A DNA stretch of 64,000 bases, taken from contig DASZTW010000017.1 of NCBI GenBank assembly GCA_035547835.1, forward strand, positions 186,001 through 250,000, read 5' to 3'. The position numbers were made by a program, and so were the translations under genes. Position 1 is the stretch's first letter. Each line of letters starts with the position of its first letter. Of this stretch, positions 31,447 to 40,195 are shown one piece after another. The stretch is from Acidimicrobiales bacterium. Its GTDB lineage: Bacteria > Actinomycetota > Acidimicrobiia > Acidimicrobiales > Iamiaceae. The notes below the pieces were generated by a model. It did not search any database. It was not told the origin of the DNA and saw only the letters and a list, made by a program, of their open reading frames with translations.

Positions 31447-31850
31447 CTGCCCCACGCCTGCTCCCCGCCGACGACGACCTCGACACCGGGCCGTTCTTCC
31501 AAGCCGCGGCAAACCACGAGCTGGTCATTCAGCGCTGCAACGGCTGCGACGCCGTGCTGCACGTGCCCCGTGCGTACTGCAGTTCCTGCGGTGGCTGGGA
31601 CAGCAGGTGGGAACGGTCCGACGGCAAGGCCCACCTGTACTCGTGGACAGTGGTCACCCACCAGGTGCACCCGGCCTACCCCACCCCGTACACCGTGTTG
31701 TTGGTGAAGCTCGACGACACGGGCGCCAACCTCATCGGTTCGATGCCCGGCACCCCTGACCTCGAGGTCGACCAGCCCATGGAGCTCTGGTTCGAGGATC
31801 TCGACGGCGCCACCTTGCCGAACTGGCGGCCCGCCCCGCCGGCCGCCTGA
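31443..31850 (+). CDS. DUF35 zinc-ribbon/OB-fold partner protein (pair 1)
   Basis: A 135-residue protein with an N-terminal rubredoxin-like zinc ribbon (CNGCDAVLHVPRAYCSSC, four cysteines) and a C-terminal OB fold. DUF35 proteins bind acyl-CoA and form obligate complexes with the thiolase-like partner. It overlaps the thiolase-like gene by ATGA, which implies equal, coupled expression. Confidence 0.92.
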   Translation: MTAPRLLPADDDLDTGPFFQAAANHELVIQRCNGCDAVLHVPRAYCSSCGGWDSRWERSDGKAHLYSWTVVTHQVHPAYPTPYTVLLVKLDDTGANLIGSMPGTPDLEVDQPMELWFEDLDGATLPNWRPAPPAA

Positions 31851-31895
31851 TCGACGCACCCCGGCGGGCACGCGCCTGCGCCGCCGAGGTCCGCG

Positions 31896-32253
31896 TCAGC
31901 CCAACCAGTCGCGAACCAGCGCCGTGTGTGCCCGATGTGCCATGGCGAGGGGGGCTTTGGCCCGCCACAAGTCGGACAGCACCTCCAGCGTGATCGGACC
32001 GGCAAAGCCCGTGGACTTCACCGCTTCGACGAAGCGCTCGAGGGGAAGTTCCCCTCGCCGGGCATCTCACGCAGGCAGCGGCTGTCGGTGATCGGGTCGC
32101 TGGACGGCCGCGCCGCGCCGTCGCAGTACTGCACCAAGGCGATCTGGTCGGCACGCAATCGCGCCACGGCGTCGAGCGAAGTGTTGCAGCGAAACACGTG
32201 CAACCCCCCGCATCGCCGGCCACCCGATCCGCTGATCTGCGACGGGAACCCAC
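31896..32253 (-). pseudogene. Sugar-phosphate isomerase/epimerase-like gene, truncated and frameshifted
   Basis: Two minus-strand frames together encode the end of a xylose-isomerase-like TIM barrel: NTSLDAVARL, QIALVQYCDG, CLREMPGEGNF, then after a one-base loss in a run of four C (near 32050), ERFVEAVKSTGFAGPITLEVLSDLWRAK and the stop at 31896. The protein would be about 110 residues of an expected 270-plus, so the first half is gone as well. Operator site 3 is just upstream, so the lost gene was once part of the regulon. Confidence 0.7.
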
Positions 32254-32260
32254 GATGCAA

Positions 32261-32276
32261 GTTCATCATGAGATTT
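32261..32276. promoter_or_regulatory. Island operator site 3
   Basis: GTTCATCATGAGATTT, centred at 32267-32270, upstream of the isomerase pseudogene. Confidence 0.6.
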
Positions 32277-32362
32277 AGCAGACAGGCTGTCAACCCCTTC
32301 GAGGCCCGCGCCGCCCATGGGCACGGGCCCGGGCGTCGTTCAGCGCCTGGGCGCGCGGCGAG

Positions 32363-33310
32363 TCAGAGCCACTCGACCAGATCGTCGACGCGTTCGCCGA
32401 GCTGCTTGCGGGCGTCGTCGATCACGTGCGAGATATGGGCTTCCATCGCTCGCCGAGCGCTGTTGGGATGCCCCGAGATGATGGCCTTTGCGACCGCTCG
32501 GTGATCCTCGGCGAGCACGCTACCGAGGTGGCGAGGGTCGTCGACGATCGCCACATGGTGGCTCACGATCATGCCGTAGCTGCGATACGTGAGAGCGAGC
32601 ACGTTGTTGCGCACCAGTTTCGCCATGCGCCCGTGGAAGTCGGTGTGCGACGTGACAAACTCTTCGAGCTCCTCGGGGTCGTCGGGTCGGTCCTCGAGGT
32701 AGGCCGCCATCGCCGCGGCGCGCTCGTCGGGATCAGGGTTGCGCGCGGCACGCTCGGCCAGCAGCGACTCTGCCTCGACCCACGCGTCGAACAGGTCGTT
32801 GTAGGTGGCACCGGCCATGTGGAAGTAGAGGGTTGCGACGCGCCCGAGGTTGCCGGGGTCGACGCTTCCCACGATCGGGCCGCCCCGCGGCCCGCGCTTG
32901 ATCACGATGAGGCCCTGCGTCTCGAGCAGCCGCAAACCCTCCCGCAACGACTCGCGGCTCACGCCGTAGTGCTCCATCATCGCCGCCTCGGGCGGGAGGG
33001 AGTCGCCGGTGCCGAGCCCGTCGGCGAGCATGTCGTGCACGATGTCACGTGCGACGCGCTCGGCGGTCTTCAAGGGCCGGAAGATGCCGCCCGAGGCGTC
33101 GACCACGATGCGGCTGTCGGCGCCACCTGCTGCCGACGCGGACTTCTGGGCAGCGGCCGCCTTTTCGCGCCCCTTTGTCCCGCGGGTGCCCACCCGTGTC
33201 ATCGATCGCTTCGCCGCGCGACTGCTCACGGCCTCCCGCCCGGGCGTACTGGTCGACTTGGTTTGCCTGGCGCCCACCGCGCTGATCCTGTCTGCCGCCG
33301 GCACGATCAC
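32363..33310 (-). CDS. GntR-family regulator, FCD type (A)
   Basis: A 315-residue FadR-subfamily regulator. The first 70 residues are a basic Ala/Arg/Lys/Thr-rich tail. The winged helix follows (ERVARDIVHDML, LPPEAAMMEHYGVSRESLREGLRLLE), then an all-helical FCD ligand domain with the metal-site His residues (HTDFH, EDHRAV, MEAHISH). It is paralogous to the gene upstream. It is the last gene after SBP, ATPase, permease and GntR B on the same strand and so part of that operon. The start is uncertain: GTG at 33310 or ATG at 33205. Confidence 0.9.
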   Translation of the reverse strand: MIVPAADRISAVGARQTKSTSTPGREAVSSRAAKRSMTRVGTRGTKGREKAAAAQKSASAAGGADSRIVVDASGGIFRPLKTAERVARDIVHDMLADGLGTGDSLPPEAAMMEHYGVSRESLREGLRLLETQGLIVIKRGPRGGPIVGSVDPGNLGRVATLYFHMAGATYNDLFDAWVEAESLLAERAARNPDPDERAAAMAAYLEDRPDDPEELEEFVTSHTDFHGRMAKLVRNNVLALTYRSYGMIVSHHVAIVDDPRHLGSVLAEDHRAVAKAIISGHPNSARRAMEAHISHVIDDARKQLGERVDDLVEWL

Positions 33311-33386
33311 TCCGATCGTGGCGTCCAGCTCGTCGAGTTCCTCCTGAGGATCGTAGGTGACCCGGAGACCCTGAGGCGCTCGAACG

Positions 33387-34226
33387 TCACCACCAGTCGA
33401 TCACGTCGTCGAGCTCTCCTCGCAACACGTCAGGCCGGTCCTCGAACTCGGCGACGTGCGCCTCCATGAGGAGTCGGGCCTTGCGATGCCTTCCCGCCAC
33501 GATGGCGCCGGCGATCTCCAGGTGGGCGGCTCCGATCTCGGGGCGCGCCGCCCAACCGACGGCGTCAGGCACGTGCCGACCGACGATCCAGCCGTAGCTC
33601 TGCAAGGAGAGGGCGAGCACCCGGTTGGTCACGAGCGCCGCCACGTCCCAATGGAAGCGCCGATGATGTGCCACTACGGTCCGGCGGTCGATGTGGAGGT
33701 CGCTGCCAGGGTCGCCGGGCTGGAGGTGGGGCCCCATCAGGCGCCGCCGCTCGACGCGATCGGGGTGTGTCGCCGCGAGCTCCGCCAGCGTGCCCTCCGC
33801 ATGAAGCCAGGCGGCATAGAGCTCGTCGTACGTGGCGCCGGCCATCAAGAAGTGCATCGCGGCCATGCGCCCGAACGCGTCGAGGTCGGCCCGACCGACG
33901 CTCGGGCCCCCGCGTGAGCCACGACGGATGGCAACGAAACCCTGCGACTCGAGCAGGCGCAAGCCCTCGCGCAGCGATTCGCGGCTCACCTGGTGGTGGT
34001 CGGCCAGTGCGGACTCGGATGGGAGCGGGTCGCCCGGAGCGAGACCGCGGGCGATGATGTCGCGCACGATGGAGCGCGCGACCCGCTCGCTCGTCTTCTC
34101 GCCACGACCGCGGGGGGCGGAGCGAAGCGGCACCGCTCGGCGCGCGGCACGGGCGGCGACCAAGCGACGGCTCACCCTCGGGCCCGGTGGCCCCCCATTG
34201 TCCGGACCGTCACCACGCGCCGCCAT
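33387..34226 (-). CDS. GntR-family regulator, FCD type (B)
   Basis: A 279-residue FadR-subfamily regulator with a short basic tail, a winged helix (LPSESALADHHQVSRESLREGLRLLE) almost the same in its recognition helix as regulator A, and an FCD domain with HRRFHW, AAHLEIA and MEAHVAE. Because the recognition helix SRESLREGLRLLE is identical in both, the two may bind the same operator and differ in ligand. The ATG is 3 bases after the permease stop, so it is in the ABC operon. Confidence 0.92.
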   Translation of the reverse strand: MAARGDGPDNGGPPGPRVSRRLVAARAARRAVPLRSAPRGRGEKTSERVARSIVRDIIARGLAPGDPLPSESALADHHQVSRESLREGLRLLESQGFVAIRRGSRGGPSVGRADLDAFGRMAAMHFLMAGATYDELYAAWLHAEGTLAELAATHPDRVERRRLMGPHLQPGDPGSDLHIDRRTVVAHHRRFHWDVAALVTNRVLALSLQSYGWIVGRHVPDAVGWAARPEIGAAHLEIAGAIVAGRHRKARLLMEAHVAEFEDRPDVLRGELDDVIDWW

Positions 34227-34229
34227 CGC

Positions 34230-35942
34230 TCACAAGCTGCCGAACGATTCGGCGCCGCCCAGCAACAGCGCCACGAACACGCCGACGGTGGTCACCCCCG
34301 CCATGATCAGAGCCACCGCCGCCACGAGCGGTGCGCTGCCGTTGCTCCAGTAGTCGAACAGCACGGTGCCCATCACGTTCGTGTGCAGCGAACGCACGAG
34401 CACCGATGCGGTGAACTCGTGGGTGAGCAACACGAACATGAGTGCCGCCGCGCCGCCGAGGCTGGATCGCATCATCGGGAGCACGATGCGCAATGTGGTG
34501 CGCACCGGCCCGGCGCCGCTGGTGCGGGAAGCTTCCTGGTAGCCCTCGCCGAGCGCCAACAATGACGACATCTGCATGCGCGTGGCGAAGGGCAACATGA
34601 GCGTCACGTACACCAGGATCATCACCCACTCGGTGCCATAGAGCACGAACGGGCCTTGGCTGTACGCGAGCAGAAAGCCGACGCCGAACAGCACGGCGGG
34701 AACGCCGAGGGGCAGCGCAACGATGAAGTCGAGCATCTTGCCCACCACGGGATAGCGCTTGCCGCGCAAGATGATCGAGGCGGCGACGAAACCGATCGGC
34801 AACACGATGATCACCGCGATCAGGGAGAACTTGAGGCTGTTGGTGATGGCCTCGGTGGTCTTGGGATCGTTCAGGATCTTGGTGAAGTTGGCGGTGGAGA
34901 ACCGCGACATGTCGATCTTGGCGCTCCAGTACTTCGAGAGCGACACGACCACGAGGCCGAACAGCGGCAGCGCGGTGGCGATGAGCGTGTAGACCACCAG
35001 GCCCGCAGCCGCGAGCTTCGAGGGGCGGCCGGATTGCCGGAAGCCCTTGCCGCCGTGGGTGACGAAGCGACGCTCGTCTCCGAGCAACACCTTTTGCAGC
35101 GCCACGATCAGCACCCCGAACACGAGCAGCGGCGAGCCGATGGCGGCGGCCCGCCCGTAGTACACGGGAGTGGACGCCACCTGGTTGTACATGTCGGTCG
35201 TGAGCACCGTGATGCCTTCGTTGGTGCCGAGCAGCAGCGGCGCGGTGAACTGCCCGAGGCCCAACAGCAACGCGACGCCGCCGCCATAGAGCAGCGCCGG
35301 ACGCAAGAGTGGCAACGTGATCCGCCAGAACACCCCGAACCCCGACGAGCCGCAGACCTGCGCAGCTTCGATGTAGTCCGAGGAGATGTTGGCAAAGGCA
35401 GAGCGCACGAAGAGGTACACGAACGACGTCAACCCGAAGCCCGTGAGAATGATGATCCACGGCAGCGAGTAGATGTTGACCGGCCCGGTGGTGAGATGGC
35501 TCCACCAGGGGAGCTTGCGCAGCCAGGCGTTGAGGTAGCCGGGGCCCGGCGAGAGCAGGAAGGCCCAGCCCGCCACGGAGGCGATCGCGGGCACGACGAT
35601 GGGCAGCACCGGCAAGATCGCGAGGAACCTCGCACGGCGCGGGAGCCGGCTCGCAGCCCAGGCGAGCAGTGTTCCGAGTACGAGGCCGATCACGAGCGAC
35701 CCGGCTGCGAGCCCGATCGTGTACGTGATCGTGCGGCCGAAGTCGGGGCGACTGAACGCGCCGTGGTAGCTGTCGGCGCCGGAGCCGCTGAACGCCCTTG
35801 CCTGCAGCCGGTACAAGGGCACCAGCACGAGATACGCGATGGCAACGAGGAACGCGAGGCTCCCCACGTAGCGGAGGGTGGAGCGCGTGTCGATGCGCCA
35901 CACCCGGGTTGCCCGACGGGTCACCGGCAAGGCGATCGCCAT
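34230..35942 (-). CDS. ABC transporter permease, fused double domain
   Basis: A 570-residue inner-membrane permease of the FbpB/AfuB (ferric or phosphonate importer) type, with about 12 helices and two copies of the binding-protein-dependent permease domain. The coupling loops are EAAQVCGSSGFGVFWRITLP in the first half and EASRTSGAGPVRTTLRIVLP in the second, each with the E-A-A/S-x3-G pattern that docks on the ATPase. The ATG is one base after the ATPase stop. It is paralogous to the permease at 58182-59861. Confidence 0.95.
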   Translation of the reverse strand: MAIALPVTRRATRVWRIDTRSTLRYVGSLAFLVAIAYLVLVPLYRLQARAFSGSGADSYHGAFSRPDFGRTITYTIGLAAGSLVIGLVLGTLLAWAASRLPRRARFLAILPVLPIVVPAIASVAGWAFLLSPGPGYLNAWLRKLPWWSHLTTGPVNIYSLPWIIILTGFGLTSFVYLFVRSAFANISSDYIEAAQVCGSSGFGVFWRITLPLLRPALLYGGGVALLLGLGQFTAPLLLGTNEGITVLTTDMYNQVASTPVYYGRAAAIGSPLLVFGVLIVALQKVLLGDERRFVTHGGKGFRQSGRPSKLAAAGLVVYTLIATALPLFGLVVVSLSKYWSAKIDMSRFSTANFTKILNDPKTTEAITNSLKFSLIAVIIVLPIGFVAASIILRGKRYPVVGKMLDFIVALPLGVPAVLFGVGFLLAYSQGPFVLYGTEWVMILVYVTLMLPFATRMQMSSLLALGEGYQEASRTSGAGPVRTTLRIVLPMMRSSLGGAAALMFVLLTHEFTASVLVRSLHTNVMGTVLFDYWSNGSAPLVAAVALIMAGVTTVGVFVALLLGGAESFGSL

Positions 35943-35943
35943 G

Positions 35944-37110
35944 TCACACGACCGCAGGCTCGGAGCTGGCTGAGGGCTGGCCCTGGCCGTCCGACAGGTC
36001 GGCGGCGCCGGCTCCGGTGTCGGGGTAGGCCGCCACGCGGCGCGGGTCGATCGCCAAGACCACCGAGTCGCCGCGCGTGATCGAACGGGTCCACGACTCC
36101 TCGCCGCCACGCAGCATCCGGGTGCGGGCATGGCAGGCGCCGGCTTCGAGGGAGAAGTTGCGGTGGCGGCCGCCGAACTCGGTGTCGACCACCAGGGCGG
36201 TCACGCCAACCTCGTTGGGCTCGAGCTGTTCCTCGGATGCCAGCAGGCGGGTGTCGTCCATGCCGAAGCGCACTGCCGTGGGCGCGTTCCAGGTGAGCTG
36301 GTCGACGGCTCCGAAGACCGGGGCCCCGCCAGCCCACCACTTGCCGTCGTTGCGCTCGAACACCAGCCGGTTCGACAGGCCGATGAAGCCCGCCACGTAT
36401 TCGGTCGCCGGGTGCTCGAACACCTCTGCGGGGGTGCCGAGCTGCTCGAGGTGGCCGGCGCGCATGATGGCGATGCGCTGGCCCAAGGCGAGCGCTTCGC
36501 TCTGGTCGTGGGTGACGTAGATGGCGGTGAATGGCCGATCGCGGTGCAACCGGTGGATCTCGGCTCGCATCTGGTCACGCAGCCGCGCGTCGAGATTGCT
36601 CAAGGGCTCGTCGAACAAGATCACCTGGGGTTGCGCAGCGAGGGCACGGGCGAGCGCCACGCGCTGTTGCTGACCGCCACTGAGCTGCGCCGGGTAGCGG
36701 TCGAGGAGGTCGTCGCACTCGACGAGCCGCGCGGTCTCCTCGACACGACCCGACTTCAACGCCGCGCGCTGTCGACGGGCACGCAGTGGGTACCCGATGT
36801 TCTTGCGCACGGTCATGTGCGGCCACAGCGCGTACGACTGGAAGACCATGCCGATGTGGCGACGGTCGGGGGGCTGGTTCACGCGCTTGTCGGCCGCGAA
36901 CACGGTGGTGCCGCCGATGGTGATCTCGCCCTCGTCGGGGCGTTCGAGACCGGCGACGCTGCGCAGCGTGGTGGTCTTGCCGCATCCGCTCGGTCCGAGC
37001 AGCGCCACGAACTCGCCTTCGTTGATGTCGAGCTCGAGGTTCTCGATGGCGACCGAAGGTGGCTTGCCGTCGAACTGCTTGCGGAGCCCGTTGATGGTGA
37101 CTCGCGACAT
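35944..37110 (-). CDS. ABC transporter ATPase (FbpC/PotA type)
   Basis: A 388-residue ATPase with Walker A GPSGCGKTT (39-47), signature LSGGQQQR (142-149), Walker B VILFDEP (162-168), and a C-terminal TOBE-type regulatory domain from about 245. It energises the permease encoded just downstream. It is the only ABC ATPase in the window, although a second permease and two further binding proteins lie in the same regulon, so it may serve all of them. Confidence 0.96.
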   Translation of the reverse strand: MSRVTINGLRKQFDGKPPSVAIENLELDINEGEFVALLGPSGCGKTTTLRSVAGLERPDEGEITIGGTTVFAADKRVNQPPDRRHIGMVFQSYALWPHMTVRKNIGYPLRARRQRAALKSGRVEETARLVECDDLLDRYPAQLSGGQQQRVALARALAAQPQVILFDEPLSNLDARLRDQMRAEIHRLHRDRPFTAIYVTHDQSEALALGQRIAIMRAGHLEQLGTPAEVFEHPATEYVAGFIGLSNRLVFERNDGKWWAGGAPVFGAVDQLTWNAPTAVRFGMDDTRLLASEEQLEPNEVGVTALVVDTEFGGRHRNFSLEAGACHARTRMLRGGEESWTRSITRGDSVVLAIDPRRVAAYPDTGAGAADLSDGQGQPSASSEPAVV

Positions 37111-37182
37111 GTCGTGTCCCCCAAGGATGCGTGGGAGCCGGCCGGGGCGCGCACTCCCCGGCCGGCTGGTGGTGGAACGTGG

Positions 37183-38256
37183 TTACTGGAAGAGCTTCTT
37201 GAACTCGGCGTCGAAAGCGGAGACCGCGTCAGGCGTGAGCTTGGACGGGTCGGGCTTGCGCACATCTTTCACCGAGATGACGGCGCCGGCCACGTCGGGC
37301 AACGCCGAGCCCGACTTGCGTGCGATCGCCTCTTGGCCGCCGGTGGTGACCATGAAGTCGCCGAGCAGCTGCGCGGCGTTGGGGTGCGGTGCGTTGGCGG
37401 TGATCTGCGTCCAGAAGCGCACGCCCCAGGCAGGCTTGGGGACGAGGAAGTCGACGGGGGCGCCGTTGGCCTTCTCGTCGACCAGTGCTTGGACGGCGAG
37501 CCCGACCGACAGCTGGCCGGAAGTGACGTTCTGACCGATCTGCAGCACGCTCGGGAACACCTGCGGGTTGAGGGCAGCGAGCTTTTGCACGAAGTCGTTG
37601 CCGTTTTGCTCCTGCAGGTAGAAGTAGAAGTCGACGACTGACGGTGAAACGGTGGCGTCGTTGATGCCGATCTTGCCTTTGAACTTCGGGTTCAGCAGGT
37701 CTTTGTAGGACTTGATCCCTTCGGGCACCTGCTGGGTGTTCCAGCCGATGGCGAACACGGCTGCGCTGGTCACGAACGAGCCGTGCTCGTTGATGTTGTC
37801 CGCCTTGTCATAAGCGGCCGCGTCGAAGTCGGGGCCGGTTGGCTTGGTCCACCAGCCAGCGGCGCCCTTGTCGTTGATCCACGAAGCGTCGGAGATCGCG
37901 ACCAGGTCGGCCACGGGCTTGTTGGCCGTGTGCTCGGCGCCGACCTTGGCCTCGATGGTGGCGTCGACGTCGCGCAGGATGTCGACCTTGATGCCGTACT
38001 TCTTCTTGAAGCGCTCGGCGAGGTCGTTGAGCTGGTCAGTCCCCTGGCTGGAGTAGATCGTGACCGACCCCTCCTTCTTGGCGGCATCGATCACCTTCTG
38101 CCAGGCCGGCGTGACCTTGGCGACCGGAACGGTGGAGCCGGTTGAGTCTGGGGTCGCCGCCTTGCTCGACCCTGAGCTGCCGCAGGCAGCGAGTGCCACG
38201 AGCGCAACAGCGAAGACGCCTACGAAGCGCCATGGACGACGGAGCTTGGTGTTCAC
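37183..38256 (-). CDS. ABC transporter substrate-binding lipoprotein
   Basis: A 357-residue lipoprotein with lipobox LAAC (Cys 25) and an AfuA/FbpA-like two-lobed fold. Long blocks are shared with the solitary binding protein at 27044-28117, for example KKEGSVTIYSSQGTD and PKFKGKIG. It starts the SBP-ATPase-permease-GntR-GntR operon. The GTG at 38256 is chosen for its spacing to AGGGGGA and because the result matches the paralogue's length; a GTG one codon earlier is equivalent. The family name suggests iron, but the catabolic context argues for an organic acid. Confidence 0.92.
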   Translation of the reverse strand: MNTKLRRPWRFVGVFAVALVALAACGSSGSSKAATPDSTGSTVPVAKVTPAWQKVIDAAKKEGSVTIYSSQGTDQLNDLAERFKKKYGIKVDILRDVDATIEAKVGAEHTANKPVADLVAISDASWINDKGAAGWWTKPTGPDFDAAAYDKADNINEHGSFVTSAAVFAIGWNTQQVPEGIKSYKDLLNPKFKGKIGINDATVSPSVVDFYFYLQEQNGNDFVQKLAALNPQVFPSVLQIGQNVTSGQLSVGLAVQALVDEKANGAPVDFLVPKPAWGVRFWTQITANAPHPNAAQLLGDFMVTTGGQEAIARKSGSALPDVAGAVISVKDVRKPDPSKLTPDAVSAFDAEFKKLFQ

Positions 38257-38302
38257 CACGGGTCCCCCTGGATCGGAGCGGCGTGCCGTCACGCGACTCG
38301 CT

Positions 38303-38318
38303 ATTTCTCATGAGGTTA
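38303..38318. promoter_or_regulatory. Island operator site 4
   Basis: ATTTCTCATGAGGTTA, centred at 38309-38312, ahead of the ABC operon. On the minus strand TTGACG, 17 bases, TAACCT would place the site near the transcription start. Confidence 0.7.
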
Positions 38319-38356
38319 ATCAGGACCGGTCAACCCGTCAACGGAGATTTCGACAA

Positions 38357-38368
38357 TCCTCCGGAGAT
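38357..38368. promoter_or_regulatory. Island operator site 4b (CG-centred variant)
   Basis: TCCTCCGGAGAT: the same half-sites with CG instead of AT at the centre, in the gap between the ABC operon and the acyl-CoA dehydrogenase gene. Confidence 0.45.
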
Positions 38369-38399
38369 TTGAGCCACCCGTCACGCGGCCAGCAGGCAC

Positions 38400-38429
38400 T
38401 TGACAGATGATCCTCATGATGTTTACTAC
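38400..38429 (+). promoter_or_regulatory. Promoter with operator site 5 in the spacer
   Basis: A perfect -35 box TTGACA (38400-38405), a 17-base spacer, then TTACTA (38423-38428). Operator GATCCTCATGATGTTT (38409-38424) fills the spacer, the classic place for a repressor. Transcription would begin close to the ATG at 38434. Confidence 0.75.
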
Positions 38430-38433
38430 GTGG

Positions 38434-39693
38434 ATGGACTCCTCCGTAGCGCCCGCGCCGACAGCCGAGACGATCGAGGCGTTCACCGAGCGCTCGAAGA
38501 TCTGGCTGGACGACCACGCAAAGCCGCTCGGAACGGTGACGACCGCAGGCGACGAACACGATGTGTCGGTCTTTCGCGACATGTCACACGACGACGAACG
38601 GGCGCTGCTCGACGGGCTCATGGCGTGGCAGCAGGCCAAGTTCGACGCCGGCTTCGGTGCGCTCACCAGCCCCGTGGAGTGGGGCGGGGCAGCGCTCGGC
38701 GCGTCGTACGAGCGAGCGTTTCGGTCCCTCGAGGCCAACTACGAGCTGCCCGGACACCACGAGACGTTCAGCGTGACCCGCTACCTCGTGGCACCGACCG
38801 TGCTGGCTTACGGCACCCACGAACAAAAGGAGCGGTTCGTTCGCCGCTTCCTCCGCACCGAGGAGCTGTGCTGCCAGCTCTTCTCCGAGCCCGGCGCGGG
38901 CTCCGACCTCGCGGGGTTGAGCACGCGGGCGGTCCGCGATGGCGACGAGTGGGTGATCAACGGCCAAAAGACCTGGACGTCGGGCGCCATGTTCTCGCAG
39001 TGGGGTGAGCTGATCGCCCGTAGCGATCCTGACGTGCCCAAGCACAAGGGGCAGACCGCGTTCGTGATCCCGATGGACACACCCGGGGTGACCGTGGTGC
39101 CGATTCGCCAGATGACCGGTGGCGCCACTTTCAACGAGGTGTTCTTCGACGACGCGCGGGTTCCGGACTCGTTGCGGCTCGGCCCGGTCGGCGAAGGCTG
39201 GAAGGTGGCACTCACCACGCTCGGGTTCGAACGCGACCACAGCGGCACCAACGACCACGTGGGCGGCTCGTGGGCACAGGTGCGGGAACTGGCGGAGCGG
39301 CTCGACGCGACCGACTCCCCCACGCACCGTCAGGCACTCGCGCGCTTGTACACCCTGCACAAGGTGCGCCAAGCGCACAACGAGCGCATCCAGACCAACC
39401 AGCGAGGTGGCGGCACACCTGGCCCCGAGGCCTCGGCCAACAAGCTCCTTTGGACCCGCTGGCTCGCCGCGGTGTCCGACGTGGTGGCCGATCTGCTCGG
39501 CCCGCGGATCGTGGCCGACACGGGTGACGCGGGTAGCTATCGCTGGAACGACCACCTGCTCGGCGCCCCCGGGTACCGCATCGCCGGGGGCAGCGACGAG
39601 ATCCAGCACAACATCATCGGCGAGCGCGTGCTCGGCCTACCCGGTGAGCCACGCGTGGACCGCGACGTGCCGTTCCGCGATGTACCTCGCTGA
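38434..39693 (+). CDS. Acyl-CoA dehydrogenase
   Basis: A 419-residue FAD enzyme that forms a double bond next to an acyl-CoA thioester. Signature blocks: CQLFSEPGAGSDLAG, WVINGQKTWTSGA, FFDDARVPDSLRLG, GFERDHSG and the C-terminal IAGGSDEIQHNIIGERVLGLP. Several ATG codons precede it inside the promoter (38407, 38416, 38419); the ATG at 38434 is chosen because it lies 5 to 6 bases after the -10 box, giving a leaderless message. It is transcribed alone, away from the ABC operon. Confidence 0.93.
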   Translation: MDSSVAPAPTAETIEAFTERSKIWLDDHAKPLGTVTTAGDEHDVSVFRDMSHDDERALLDGLMAWQQAKFDAGFGALTSPVEWGGAALGASYERAFRSLEANYELPGHHETFSVTRYLVAPTVLAYGTHEQKERFVRRFLRTEELCCQLFSEPGAGSDLAGLSTRAVRDGDEWVINGQKTWTSGAMFSQWGELIARSDPDVPKHKGQTAFVIPMDTPGVTVVPIRQMTGGATFNEVFFDDARVPDSLRLGPVGEGWKVALTTLGFERDHSGTNDHVGGSWAQVRELAERLDATDSPTHRQALARLYTLHKVRQAHNERIQTNQRGGGTPGPEASANKLLWTRWLAAVSDVVADLLGPRIVADTGDAGSYRWNDHLLGAPGYRIAGGSDEIQHNIIGERVLGLPGEPRVDRDVPFRDVPR

Positions 39694-39725
39694 ACACCGC
39701 AAACGGCCGTACGGGCCTCGGGGTC

Positions 39726-40187
39726 TCAGGTGACGGACGTCGGGAGGATCGTGGCACCAGGGGTACTGGCCTCCCAGGTGCACGTGTGCCTGCGGTGGGC
39801 GAGGAGCCAAGTTCCGTCGGTTTGCGCGAGCGTGTCGTCGTAGCGCAGGCCGCGCAGGACCATCGTGGCCCGGCCGACTGCAGTGTGAAACGACACCGCT
39901 GACGTCGTCGCGGAGGCGGATGCGTCGCCGTCGAACGTCACCACTGTGTTGGCCATCAGGTGCGTCGATGCGCCCTGTGCACCCATGCGGGGGGCCTGGA
40001 GCGCGTCGCGGAAGAACGCGCGTATCGCGTCGGCGCCGCGCACCGGAGCGGCGTCGCCGAACTCGATGGCACCGTCGGGGGTGAAGCACGCGGCGACGGC
40101 CGTCACGTCGCGCGCGTCGACGGCGTGTGCATAGCGGCCGATGATCTCGAGGATCTGGTCGCGGTCGCTCGTGGGGGGCGACGCCAT
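39726..40187 (-). CDS. SnoaL-like (NTF2-fold) protein
   Basis: A 153-residue cone-shaped alpha+beta-barrel protein: ILEIIGRYAHAVDARDVTAVAACFTPDGAIEF is the standard SnoaL_4 opening. Members include dehydratases, isomerases and binding proteins, so the reaction is open. It is the last gene of the minus-strand run that starts with the ACAD11-like dehydrogenase at 42739. Confidence 0.85.
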   Translation of the reverse strand: MASPPTSDRDQILEIIGRYAHAVDARDVTAVAACFTPDGAIEFGDAAPVRGADAIRAFFRDALQAPRMGAQGASTHLMANTVVTFDGDASASATTSAVSFHTAVGRATMVLRGLRYDDTLAQTDGTWLLAHRRHTCTWEASTPGATILPTSVT

Positions 40188-40195
40188 TGCCGCGG

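Noticed and set aside
34230-37110. Plus-strand open frames opposite the ABC transporter
   Set aside because: They are rich in His, Arg and Glu repeats, have no domains, and mirror the real minus-strand genes.
27044-38256. Iron transport assignment for the ABC system
   Set aside because: The proteins resemble FbpABC by family, but the genes are embedded in a CoA-ester catabolic regulon and no iron-responsive site or siderophore gene is seen; substrate left open.
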